Counted from the stretch's first letter, positions 1 through 9,566 are shown. The stretch is 21,000 nt of DNA from Acinetobacter johnsonii CIP 64.6 (GCF_000368045.1 NZ_KB849236.1:1-21000); one strand, 5' to 3'. Program-made: numbers and translations. The notes: generated from the sequence alone by a model not told the origin.

Positions 1-19
1 CGACTGTTTGGGGTTGTAT

Positions 20-25
<6 letters not shown>
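1..25 (+). other. left arm of 23S rRNA processing stem
   Basis: Bases 3-25 are complementary to 2906-2929, with a single extra base in the right arm. Bases 1-2 extend the pairing by a C-G and a G-U pair. The two arms bracket the 23S gene, as expected for the RNase III processing stalk of pre-23S rRNA. The 16S gene and its spacer must lie just left of the window. Confidence 0.85.
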
Positions 26-2905
<2,880 letters not shown>

Positions 2906-2912
<7 letters not shown>

Positions 2913-2931
2913 TACAACACCCAAACAGTTG
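2906..2931 (+). other. right arm of 23S rRNA processing stem
   Basis: Bases 2906-2929 (TTGACTATACAACACCCAAA and the next four) pair with 3-25 across the whole 23S gene. The stem overlaps the last few bases of mature 23S, as in other proteobacterial rRNA operons. Confidence 0.85.
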
Positions 2932-3130
2932 GTGTTGTGGTTCAAATCACTGCAAACAACTTGATTTAGTTATAAAGCTAAGTACAATGCGCAATGAGAT
3001 AAGATAAAGCACTGCTTTAGATTATCGCAAGAAACTCAGATATACCTGTTAATGTATTCTATTTGGAACGAAGTAAGGCATAGACTGTAAGTACAGTTGA
3101 AATAAGACCCGAACAAGTCCATAACAGTTG
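2932..3130 (+). other. 23S-5S internal transcribed spacer
   Basis: About 200 bases between the 23S processing stem and 5S rRNA. I find no tRNA cloverleaf, no CCA end with a matching acceptor stem, and no credible open frame. It is presumably removed during pre-rRNA maturation. Confidence 0.8.
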
Positions 3131-3245
3131 TGCTGGCGACAATAGCAAGAGTGAACCACCTGATCCCTTCCCGAACTCAGAAGTGAAACCTCTTAGCGCT
3201 GATGGTAGTGTGGAGTTATCCATGTGAGAGTAAGTCATCGCCAGC
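3131..3245 (+). rRNA. rrf: 5S ribosomal RNA
   Basis: About 115 bases. The terminal helix is visible: GCTGGCGA at 3132-3139 pairs with TCGCCAGC at 3237-3244. The internal conserved stretch CCCGAACTCAGAAGTGAAAC is characteristic of bacterial 5S rRNA. It sits about 220 bases after 23S in the same operon, directly ahead of the operon terminator. Confidence 0.95.
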
Positions 3246-3255
3246 TCATTAATTC

Positions 3256-3292
3256 AAATCCCCCTCCGCTTAAGGCTGAGGGGGATTTTTTT
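3256..3292 (+). terminator. rRNA operon intrinsic terminator
   Basis: AAATCCCCCTC (3256-3266) pairs with GAGGGGGATTT (3278-3288), with an 11-base loop and a run of seven T ending the signal. It lies 11 bases after the 5S gene, so it should end rRNA transcription. Confidence 0.92.
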
Positions 3293-3409
3293 ATGCGCGA
3301 AAAAGGGAAGAATAATAAGAAGAGTAGAGTGGAGAATGCGCGTTAAATTATAAAAAAATGCATTTATATAAATTAAAATTATGTGAAATATCTATCATTT
3401 ATCAGAATA

Positions 3410-3817
3410 TCAGTATTGCATAATTTTGTTGCTTGCATTTTTTAGGGTATAGAGTAGCTGCCCTAAGAGTACATCTTTTTCAGTCAAGGTTACGATAATC
3501 ATTGGGTGATTTGAAGAAGGGATCGAGGTTAAAATGGCTTTACCATTGTCTGCATCCAAAGTAATTGATTGACAACCTTCGAGATGAATTTCATTCATAA
3601 AGGCTGCAACCATAGCTAAAATCGAGCTACTAACTGCTGCAAGTTTAGTACTGTTATAACCATCTCTCTTATAAACATGGGCTAACTCGAAGCCATCTGT
3701 GCTACATAGCATGACATAATTGACACTGCGGACATTCATGAGAACATCTTGAATCTCATTTTTTGCAAAATCAATTAACTCTTTTGGTGCTGTGCGGCTT
3801 TGCGCTAAAGTAAACAT
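3410..3817 (-). CDS. Roadblock/LC7 domain protein (MglB-like), distal copy
   Basis: A 135-residue cytosolic protein with one Roadblock/LC7 fold over about residues 15-125: an N-terminal helix, the strand pair YVMLCSTDGFELAHV, a long central helix (residues near AAVSSSILAMVAAFMNEI) and the C-terminal strands SITLDADNGKAILTSIP and MIIVTLTE. Family members dimerise and bind small Ras-like GTPases; MglB of Myxococcus acts as GAP for MglA. It is the last gene of a four-gene operon, 18 bases after the GTPase gene. An SD-like GAGG lies 6 bases before the ATG. Partnering with the adjacent GTPase is inferred. No strong terminator is seen beyond its stop; 3293-3409 is AT-rich DNA between two convergent transcription units. 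Confidence 0.85.
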   Translation of the reverse strand: MFTLAQSRTAPKELIDFAKNEIQDVLMNVRSVNYVMLCSTDGFELAHVYKRDGYNSTKLAAVSSSILAMVAAFMNEIHLEGCQSITLDADNGKAILTSIPSSNHPMIIVTLTEKDVLLGQLLYTLKNASNKIMQY

Positions 3818-3835
3818 ATAGAACCTCGTTAAGGG

Positions 3836-4384
3836 TTAATTGGCAATATTTGAGTTGATCTCAATGGATGTAATGAGCGCTTCTAATAATAATAGAACGT
3901 CATCTTTCTTTCTTGCGTCGATAAAGAAGAGTGGAGAAAAGAGGTCATTTTGTAATAACCAGTCTTTATAGATAGTGGTTGATTTGGTTGACTCAGAAAG
4001 AAGATCGGTATGTGTAATGCCGATTGCAATATTGTCGGTAAAGTTTTGAAAGGTTTCCAGATAACTTTCTAATTCTTGAATAGGGTTGTCTGAATGATGG
4101 TCAATCAAAATCACAGCACCAATAGCACCTTTAGTAATGGCAGACCAAATAAAGTCGAAGCGGCTTTGCCCAGGTGTACCATATAGCCCAATGGTCAGGT
4201 TTTCATCAAGCGTGATTTCACCATAATCAATACCAACTGTGGTTTCTAATTTGGTATGGCGCTGTGCATCTGTGTTGAAAGCCTCCGTTTGCAGTACGGG
4301 AATCTCTGAGAGTGATCGAATCGCCTCTGTTTTACCCGCGCCCATACCACCAGCAAAAACAATTTTAAAGCGTTGTAAAATCAT
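3836..4384 (-). CDS. small Ras-like GTPase, MglA/CvnD type
   Basis: A 182-residue soluble P-loop GTPase. The G1/Walker A motif GGMGAGKT is at residues 12-19, a switch I threonine lies near T48-T49, G3 reads YGTPGQSRF at 68-76, and the G4 position reads THTD at 124-127 in place of NKxD. The TPGQ signature without the usual G3 aspartate is typical of the prokaryotic MglA/CvnD group (COG2229). These act as molecular switches for polarity or signalling together with Roadblock proteins. The start is supported by AGGA 7 bases upstream. That SD overlaps the stop codon of the preceding gene (9-base gap), suggesting translational coupling. The target and cell process are not visible from sequence. Confidence 0.85.
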   Translation of the reverse strand: MILQRFKIVFAGGMGAGKTEAIRSLSEIPVLQTEAFNTDAQRHTKLETTVGIDYGEITLDENLTIGLYGTPGQSRFDFIWSAITKGAIGAVILIDHHSDNPIQELESYLETFQNFTDNIAIGITHTDLLSESTKSTTIYKDWLLQNDLFSPLFFIDARKKDDVLLLLEALITSIEINSNIAN

Positions 4385-4393
4385 ATTATTATC

Positions 4394-5359
4394 CTATATA
4401 CCTAGTTTTTTTCTTAGTTTTCCAAAAAAGCTTTTAATTAATCCCGCTTCTTCTGTAACTTGAGGCATTTCTGGTGGGTTAAAGTGTTTATCCCAAATAT
4501 TGATTTTTGAGAGATTATTGGTCGCGATATTGGCTGCAATAAAGCGCTGCACAGTTTCAATGGGGAGGTTCAACTGCGTTGCAATTTTTGAAACTTTACC
4601 ACCTTGAATAAAGCAGCTGGAAAGTTGAAAAATAGTTTTCCTGTCCACATTGCTTGCTGGCTTAGGCCACATATGGATCTTAAAATGCCCATCTTCAGGT
4701 GCAATTTCTTTCAAAAATATGGGTGAATCCCAAAAAAACTGCCATAGCCAGTCGCTAAGTATATGGGGTTGCTTACGTGAGACTTTCATGAAGTTACTGG
4801 TGCTAGCAATGTCATAATCAAAACCAGAATCTGTAAAGGCTTGTTCTCGCTCTGTATTGAGCCAAGCGATATTTTTCTGAATATCAATAATGGCAATGGT
4901 GCCCAAAGTATCAAAAAGATGTAGCTTTGAGTTGCGTTCGGTATCCAGAATTTTGCTGAAATATTCTAATTTATAGGGTGTTTTTTTATTCTGAGTTTCG
5001 ATAGGAAGGATTTGTTGATTCTCAAAAGAGGGATGTAGTAGATGTTGAATAATCCAATTCGAGAAGCTTTCAAGATGTGTAATTGGTAAAGAAATTGTGT
5101 TTTCGTGGAGTCGGTTTTCGTTATGGGTTTGCTTAGAAATTTTTAGCCATGGGAACTGACGACTTCGAATGATCTTTTGGATCCCTTCGGTTTCATAAAA
5201 ACTTTCATGGATAAATAAACAATCAATAGTTGGGTCAGCAGCGGAGCTCCAGTTAATTTTATACTCTTGAGGAATGAGATTACGTAGCTGTGTTTTAAGT
5301 TCGTCAGAATGGTTTGAACTCAGGCCGGTAATCGCAATATTAATATATTGCTTATTCAT
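4394..5359 (-). CDS. uncharacterised 321-residue protein of the GTPase/Roadblock operon; HTH-like C-terminal region
   Basis: I do not recognise a named family over the full length. Residues 1-110 alternate strands and helices (NIAITG, then DCLFI at about 46-50, then WLKIS at 71-75) and could be a degenerate receiver-like fold. A middle region follows (about 130-230) without recognisable motifs. Residues 241-285 look like a helix-turn-helix (GGKVSKIATQLNLPIETVQR). This part resembles the conserved core of DUF742/CvnC proteins of actinobacterial conservons, where a similar 'V-x-x-IA-x-x-L-x-LP-x-x-V' pattern occurs. The last 15 residues (IKSFFGKLRKKLGI) form a basic amphipathic helix that could bind membrane or RNA. 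It sits between a Roadblock gene and the GTPase gene, so a scaffold or effector role in that module is inferred. Confidence 0.7.
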   Translation of the reverse strand: MNKQYINIAITGLSSNHSDELKTQLRNLIPQEYKINWSSAADPTIDCLFIHESFYETEGIQKIIRSRQFPWLKISKQTHNENRLHENTISLPITHLESFSNWIIQHLLHPSFENQQILPIETQNKKTPYKLEYFSKILDTERNSKLHLFDTLGTIAIIDIQKNIAWLNTEREQAFTDSGFDYDIASTSNFMKVSRKQPHILSDWLWQFFWDSPIFLKEIAPEDGHFKIHMWPKPASNVDRKTIFQLSSCFIQGGKVSKIATQLNLPIETVQRFIAANIATNNLSKINIWDKHFNPPEMPQVTEEAGLIKSFFGKLRKKLGI

Positions 5360-5404
5360 AGTGTTTCTTTAATTTAATTAGGTTGAAGAGGACAACGCAT
5401 ACAA

Positions 5405-5432
5405 CCCCTTTCCCAAAAGGATGAGAAAGGGG
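5405..5432 (-). promoter_or_regulatory. intra-operon hairpin
   Basis: CCCCTTTC (5405-5412) and GAAAGGGG (5425-5432) form a perfect 8-bp stem. The loop contains CC-AAAA-GG, which may pair further. It lies 9 bases past the stop of the first Roadblock gene and about 45 bases before the next start. No U-run follows on the - strand, so it is more likely an mRNA-stabilising or attenuating element than a full terminator. Confidence 0.55.
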
Positions 5433-5441
5433 CAATTCAAA

Positions 5442-5801
5442 TTAAGAAAAATCTAGGCCTTTTTCATATCCTTTGAGTTCATGGCGAGCCATGGCAAGAT
5501 TTGCTTTAGAGCGTTCAAGGACAAGATATAAGAAAATTTTGTCATTGCCTTCTAAAGGACGAATAAGATGATACTGCTTACCCAGCGTAATTAAAATATC
5601 TTCAATTGAGTCATTTAAGTTTAATGCTTGTGCAACACGTCGTTTTGAGCGAACGACTTCAGTATTACCTGCCGCCGCGAGTTCTAAATCGATGCTTCCA
5701 CCGCCTTGAGTTGCTAGGGCTAAACCGCTTTCCCCATCGACCAATGCTGCTGCATAGAATCCATCGATATTTGCTAATGCTTCCAATGACACTTTAGCCA
5801 T
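5442..5801 (-). CDS. Roadblock/LC7 domain protein, promoter-proximal copy
   Basis: A 119-residue protein starting MAKVSLEALANIDGF. The frame is open for 18 more codons to a GTG at 5855, but that has no SD. The ATG at 5801 has AAAGAG 7-10 bases upstream and fits the family start. It shows the Roadblock/LC7 order: first helix, strand pair YAAALVDGESGLALAT, a long central helix through VVRSKRRVAQALNL, then strands IEDILITLGKQYHLIRPL and IFLYLVLER, and a last helix. First gene of the operon with the 321-residue protein, GTPase and second Roadblock protein. It is divergent in sequence from the distal copy, so the two may form a heterodimer or play separate roles; this is inference. Confidence 0.85.
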   Translation of the reverse strand: MAKVSLEALANIDGFYAAALVDGESGLALATQGGGSIDLELAAAGNTEVVRSKRRVAQALNLNDSIEDILITLGKQYHLIRPLEGNDKIFLYLVLERSKANLAMARHELKGYEKGLDFS

Positions 5802-5866
5802 AGTTTTTCTCTTTAATTTTATAAGTTTTAAAATCCTTTTAACTTGTTGTTTCACAATTCGATTTA

Positions 5867-5896
5867 ATTATATGGACGGTGTGAAAAAATTATCAA
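5867..5896 (-). promoter_or_regulatory. promoter of the Roadblock/GTPase operon
   Basis: On the - strand TTGATA (5896-5891) and a perfect TATAAT (5872-5867) are separated by 18 bases. Transcription would start near 5860 and give a leader of about 60 bases before the ATG at 5801. This is close to the sigma-70 consensus, suggesting steady expression. Confidence 0.6.
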
Positions 5897-6152
5897 TATA
5901 AATAAATGTAACAAAAAAAGATGAATAAATGTACGATTAAACCCGAGTCTTTTAGTCAGTTTTTGCTACAGATTCTGTGATTAGGTTTGCGTATTTTAAA
6001 AAGGAGTGTGAGAAAGTTTATTGTTATTTGAAAAAGTGTTTAATTTATTTGCTATTGCAACAAAATGTAACTTTTACCATTTGGACAAATAAAAGCAAAA
6101 AAGAAATCGATTTTTTTGATTTTTAAAGATGAAATATATAATTATTTTTCAT
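5897..6152. other. AT-rich intergenic stretch
   Basis: Very AT-rich DNA with several A and T runs between the operon promoter and the terminator of the sspAB unit. I find no open frame with a ribosome binding site and no stable hairpin. It may serve only as an upstream promoter element. Confidence 0.5.
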
Positions 6153-6190
6153 TAAAAAATAAAGGGATGCGCAAAATGAGTGCATCCCTT
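6153..6190 (-). terminator. terminator of the sspA-sspB-219aa operon
   Basis: Read on the - strand, AAGGGATGC (6190-6182) pairs with GCATCCCTT (6170-6162) around an 11-base loop, followed by TATTTTTT. It starts 6 bases after the stop of the upstream gene. Confidence 0.88.
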
Positions 6191-6195
6191 GGGAA

Positions 6196-6855
6196 TTAGA
6201 CAAACATTTGACTTGCTGCGCAATAAATTCCCCATAAAATAACAATAGCCACAGCAGGCTCAATCAGTTTTGCCCATGTTGGCGTTGGATTTTGCTCTAC
6301 TACCTGTGTGTGTAGCTGATCTGAGTGGTCTGTTGCGTGTTGATTTACCATTTGATTAAACTCCTTCATCGTCTCTTCTAATGATAGCTCTTCTTCAGGC
6401 TTTGGTTTAGAGCCAATCAGTTCTGTTAGCTCGCTTGTTGTCCAAACCCAGTCATCAGCCAGACCAGAGAGGTGCTCGATTTGACCGACAAGCAGCTCAC
6501 GAATTCCATGTTCGCCAAAGTTTCCCGTGACATCAAGTTGTTTGAGTTCAGCAAACTGAAGACCCAACATTGTAGTCAAGCTATGTTCTAAGTCTGCCTT
6601 CGCTAACTGTGATTCATTTTGCGGAGACGTGGTGAGATGCCTTGCAAGTTCTTGAATATAGAGATGATCCTGAGTTTGAATCTCTTGATAGAGCTTGGTG
6701 CCATCTTGACGCATCAAAGTGATGAGTTTTCCAAGGGAGAGGGTGTTGGCCTCAGAAAGATATTGAAGTCGCTCCTCATCTGAATATTGACTCAGAAGCT
6801 CAGGCTTTTGAATTTTAATCTGCTCTGCAAAATATTGTACTAAATCAAAAGCCAT
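6196..6855 (-). CDS. uncharacterised tail-anchored protein downstream of sspB
   Basis: A 219-residue protein of no family I recognise. Residues 1-145 are mostly helical and hydrophilic (for example ELLSQYSDEERLQYLSEA near 20-36). Residues 150-190 are acidic and polar, a likely flexible linker. Residues 199-216 (EPAVAIVILWGIYCAASQM) form a single hydrophobic helix at the extreme C-terminus, with no N-terminal signal peptide, so it looks like a tail-anchored inner-membrane protein with its bulk in the cytoplasm. It follows sspB by 17 bases and ends before a clear terminator, so it is the third gene of the sspA-sspB transcription unit. A link to stringent-starvation control or ClpXP delivery is suggested only by this position. 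Confidence 0.75.
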   Translation of the reverse strand: MAFDLVQYFAEQIKIQKPELLSQYSDEERLQYLSEANTLSLGKLITLMRQDGTKLYQEIQTQDHLYIQELARHLTTSPQNESQLAKADLEHSLTTMLGLQFAELKQLDVTGNFGEHGIRELLVGQIEHLSGLADDWVWTTSELTELIGSKPKPEEELSLEETMKEFNQMVNQHATDHSDQLHTQVVEQNPTPTWAKLIEPAVAIVILWGIYCAASQMFV

Positions 6856-6872
6856 ATAATTACTCCATTTTA

Positions 6873-7304
6873 TTAATCTAATAACCTTAAACTTGGTTTT
6901 TTCTTAGCGGGTTCAGTTTTTTCTTCATTGTCTGATTTTAAAGCATTTTGCTCACTTTGGGTATGATTGTCATACTCACTTGGATCGAAGAATAAGCCTT
7001 GTCCATTTTCACGGGCATAAATGCCAATCACAGCATTAAGTGGGACATAAATATCACGAGATACCCCACCAAAACGTGCAGAGAAGGTAATTGCATCGTT
7101 GCTCATATGTAGCGCATGTACGGCATGAGGGACAATGTTTAAGACAATTTGCCCATCTTGAATAAACTGTTCAGGAACGAGAGTATTGGGCTGGGTTGCA
7201 TCGACCATTAAATGTGGTGTCAATTGGTTATCACAAATCCATTCATAAATGGCGCGAGCTAAATATGGACGAGTCGGCGTAAGGTTTAATTCTTGATCAG
7301 ACAT
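6873..7304 (-). CDS. sspB: ClpXP protease specificity-enhancing factor SspB
   Basis: A 143-residue adaptor that binds ssrA-tagged peptides and hands them to ClpXP. The N-terminal substrate-binding domain is recognisable (RPYLARAIYEWICDNQLTPH at residues 12-31, then IVLNI and ITFSARFGG, then IYVPLNAVIGIYARENGQG). An acidic, low-complexity linker follows from about 112. The last residues LRLLD match the short hydrophobic ClpX-docking tail of SspB (LRVVK in E. coli). It lies 8 bases after sspA, as expected for the sspA-sspB pair. The length is slightly shorter than in E. coli because of the linker. Confidence 0.95.
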   Translation of the reverse strand: MSDQELNLTPTRPYLARAIYEWICDNQLTPHLMVDATQPNTLVPEQFIQDGQIVLNIVPHAVHALHMSNDAITFSARFGGVSRDIYVPLNAVIGIYARENGQGLFFDPSEYDNHTQSEQNALKSDNEEKTEPAKKKPSLRLLD

Positions 7305-7312
7305 AATGTTCT

Positions 7313-7966
7313 CTACGGCTGTTTAAATTCAGATTGATAATGGTTTTTCTCCTGCAGAGTTAAAGACTTTAAAAATGCAGGACGACTAAAAATACGTTGA
7401 CAATATAAATAGATTGGGCGGCATTGCTGTTTGGGTAAATGCACGCCCATGCTGTTTAAGCGTAGAAAGATAGGCGCAAGCATGCAATCTAAAATACTAA
7501 AGCTTTCCGACATGAAATAGGGGAAATGTTGGAACAATGGTGTTAGGGAAATGAGGGTATCTTTCAGTTTTTTTTGTGCTTTCAGCTTTGCTTGTTCATC
7601 AAGTGTATCTGGATGGCGCAGCATCATATCAGCAAGCTTTAACCAATCTTGTTCAAAGCGCCAAATATACTGACGCTGTTCCGCACGAGGCATAGGTGCG
7701 TCGGCATAGAGCTTGTTTTGACGATAACGATCGTCTAAATATTCAGAGATGATATTGGCATTAAATAGTTTTAAATCATTTTCAATCAACATCGGTAGCT
7801 GATTATAAGGGTTTAAGCTGGCGAGATCTTCGTCATCTGCATCACTTAAAACCAAATGGTATTTAATTTGCTTTTCTGCAAGTACATAACGAATCCAATG
7901 GGAGCGAAAATCATCTGCATGGCTATACAGCGTAATTCCTTGAAGCGGAGTAGTTTCGACAGACAT
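7313..7966 (-). CDS. sspA: stringent starvation protein A (SspA)
   Basis: A 217-residue protein with a glutathione S-transferase fold. The N-terminal thioredoxin-like domain has YSHADDFRSHWIRYVLAEK (14-32), where catalytic cysteine is absent as in SspA. LNPYNQLPMLIENDLKLF and the following IISEYLDDRY are the family's most conserved part. The C-terminal domain is all-helical. SspA binds RNA polymerase and alters promoter use during starvation and acid stress. It heads the sspA-sspB-219aa operon, divergent from the gene at 8090. The promoter must lie within 7967-8089; no consensus pair is clear. Confidence 0.95.
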   Translation of the reverse strand: MSVETTPLQGITLYSHADDFRSHWIRYVLAEKQIKYHLVLSDADDEDLASLNPYNQLPMLIENDLKLFNANIISEYLDDRYRQNKLYADAPMPRAEQRQYIWRFEQDWLKLADMMLRHPDTLDEQAKLKAQKKLKDTLISLTPLFQHFPYFMSESFSILDCMLAPIFLRLNSMGVHLPKQQCRPIYLYCQRIFSRPAFLKSLTLQEKNHYQSEFKQP

Positions 7967-8089
7967 ATTTCAAGAAACTAGGTGAAGTGAATCGGTTAGA
8001 ATACTAAAAATAGCCAATAAAATCATCTTAACTTTAATATGCTTATACAATCGAACAACTTGGAATAAATCAAAAAGAAGGATAGAAGC

Positions 8090-8524
8090 ATGCAGCTTAG
8101 GCTCAGAATCACCCAATCGATTGCAGTTATTATATTAATGACTTGCATCTCAAGTAGTTATGCTCAAAATCAAGATGCAGCCGAACAGGTAGATGTAGCA
8201 CAGCAGACTGCTGAATATGCAGCTTGTATTGCCGATGAAGCCTGTGATGTCGCTACTTCTGTATCTGAGGATGAGATGTATGGCGGCATTCAGCAAGAAT
8301 ATACAGTAAAAGGCTGTAAGGTCACTGTTTATAATGATGGGCCTGTGAAAATGGTCGATGAGAAAACCGATGAGCCGTGTAATGCACCACTTCCCAAAGA
8401 TCATCAATTCTCTAAATCTAAAGAAGTACATACATATCAAGAAAATGATTGCATCGTTACCGAACAGATTAGTATGGATGGTGCTGCTGATGCGACAATG
8501 GACTGCTCAAAGAGAGGTCGGTAA
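8090..8524 (+). CDS. small exported cysteine-containing protein, unknown function
   Basis: 144 residues. A Sec signal peptide is plain: a basic start (MQLRLRITQ), a hydrophobic core (SIAVIILMTC) and a probable signal peptidase I site after SSYA (about residue 25). The cysteine at 19 sits in LMTC, a poor lipobox, so a lipoprotein is less likely. The mature part is acidic and has six cysteines (ACIADEACD, KGCKV, EPCNA, NDCIV, MDCSK), suggesting disulfides in the periplasm. AAGGA lies 7 bases before the ATG. I recognise no family. It is a single-gene unit ending at the bidirectional terminator, inserted between rpsI and sspA. Confidence 0.8.
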   Translation: MQLRLRITQSIAVIILMTCISSSYAQNQDAAEQVDVAQQTAEYAACIADEACDVATSVSEDEMYGGIQQEYTVKGCKVTVYNDGPVKMVDEKTDEPCNAPLPKDHQFSKSKEVHTYQENDCIVTEQISMDGAADATMDCSKRGR

Positions 8525-8596
8525 AATAACATCTAAAACTAGAATTTAATCGATCTATTTGAACGTAAGTAAATAATTTTGAAGAAAAATATAGTA

Positions 8597-8628
8597 TAAA
8601 AAAACCTCGGAAAATTCCGAGGTTTTTT
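8597..8628. terminator. bidirectional terminator
   Basis: AAAACCTCGG (8601-8610) pairs with CCGAGGTTTT (8617-8626) around AAAATT. It is flanked by an A-run on the left and a T-run on the right, so it can end both the + strand gene at 8090 and rplM-rpsI on the - strand. Confidence 0.92.
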
Positions 8629-8647
8629 GTCCGATTCGGTAAACGAA

Positions 8648-9034
8648 TTAACGTTTAGAGAATTGAGGACGTTTACGAGCTTTACGTAAACCAAGTTTCT
8701 TACGTTCAACTTCACGAGCATCACGAGTAACGAAACCAGCTTGACGAAGAGCAGGTTTAAGTGTTTCGTCAGAAGCGATCAACGCACGAGTAATACCGTG
8801 ACGGATAGCGCCAGCTTGACCACCGATACCACCACCAGCAACAGTGATGTAAAGGTCATACTTTTCAGTAACTTCAAGAAGCTCTAAAGGTTGACGAACA
8901 ACCATACGAGCAGTTTCACGACCGAAGTATTGCTCAAGAGTACGGTTGTTAATTACGAGCTTGCCTGTACCAGCTGACAAGAAAACACGTGCAGTTGCGG
9001 TCTTACGGCGACCTGTACCATAATTAGTAGCCAT
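8648..9034 (-). CDS. rpsI: 30S ribosomal protein S9
   Basis: 128 residues, close to the E. coli length (130). It starts MATNYGTGRRKTATARVFL and ends RKRPQFSKR, the universally conserved C-terminal tail that reaches the P-site tRNA. The internal GGGIGGQAGAIRHGITRAL is the S9 signature region. It follows rplM by 12 bases with SD GGGA overlapping the intergenic gap, the standard rplM-rpsI operon. Confidence 0.98.
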   Translation of the reverse strand: MATNYGTGRRKTATARVFLSAGTGKLVINNRTLEQYFGRETARMVVRQPLELLEVTEKYDLYITVAGGGIGGQAGAIRHGITRALIASDETLKPALRQAGFVTRDAREVERKKLGLRKARKRPQFSKR

Positions 9035-9046
9035 GTGCTGTATCCC

Positions 9047-9475
9047 TTAGATGTCCAAAACTTGTGGCTGTTGAGCAGCGTGTGGATGCTCTGTACCTGC
9101 ATACACTTTCATTTTCTTGATCATTGCATAACCAAGAGGACCTTTTGGTAACATACCTTTAACAGCTTTTTCTAAAACTGCTTCAGGTTTGTGAGCGATT
9201 AACTTTTCAAAGTTAGTCTCACGGATACCACCAGGGAAGCCAGTGTGGCGATAGTATTTTTTATCAAGTGCTTTTTTACCAGTCACTTGAATTTCTTCAG
9301 CATTGATTACAACGATATAATCGCCAGTGTCAACGTGAGGAGTATAAGAAGTCTTGTGCTTACCACGTAGACGACGAGCGATTTCAGTCGCAAGGCGACC
9401 TAAAGTTTTGCCAGAAGCATCAACAACGTACCAGTCGTGTTGAACTTCAGCAGGCTTAGCGCTGAGAGTTTTCAT
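9047..9475 (-). CDS. rplM: 50S ribosomal protein L13
   Basis: 142 residues, the same length as in E. coli. It has the typical start MKTLSAKP with VQHDWYVVDASGKTLGRLA, the L13 signature VKGMLPKGPLGYAMIKKMKVY, and ends AQQPQVLDI. L13 is an early assembly protein of the large subunit and in E. coli represses its own mRNA. First gene of the rplM-rpsI operon; a leader hairpin lies just upstream. Confidence 0.98.
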   Translation of the reverse strand: MKTLSAKPAEVQHDWYVVDASGKTLGRLATEIARRLRGKHKTSYTPHVDTGDYIVVINAEEIQVTGKKALDKKYYRHTGFPGGIRETNFEKLIAHKPEAVLEKAVKGMLPKGPLGYAMIKKMKVYAGTEHPHAAQQPQVLDI

Positions 9476-9498
9476 TAAACCACTACCTATTATAGTTG

Positions 9499-9524
9499 GT
9501 TTGGACTATGGAATCTGTCCAAAC
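9499..9524 (-). promoter_or_regulatory. hairpin in rplM 5' leader
   Basis: GTTTGGAC (9499-9506) and GTCCAAAC (9517-9524) form a perfect 8-bp stem with a 10-base loop. It is in the untranslated leader, about 25 bases before the rplM ATG. It may be the autoregulatory L13 binding site, but I have no sequence proof of that. Confidence 0.5.
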
Positions 9525-9537
9525 AAAAGGAGACGCG

Positions 9538-9566
9538 ATTCTAAACGAAGTTGCTCAGAATCACAA
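9538..9566 (-). promoter_or_regulatory. promoter of rplM-rpsI
   Basis: On the - strand TTGTGA (9566-9561) and TAGAAT (9543-9538) are 17 bases apart. Transcription would start near 9531, giving a leader of about 55 bases that includes the hairpin at 9499-9524. Confidence 0.5.

Noticed and set aside
2932..3130. tRNA or small gene in the 23S-5S spacer
   Set aside because: No cloverleaf, acceptor stem or credible frame is visible.
5802..5855. GTG start 18 codons upstream for the first Roadblock gene
   Set aside because: No SD, a lysine-rich non-family extension, and it lies within the 5' leader predicted from the promoter; the ATG at 5801 fits better.
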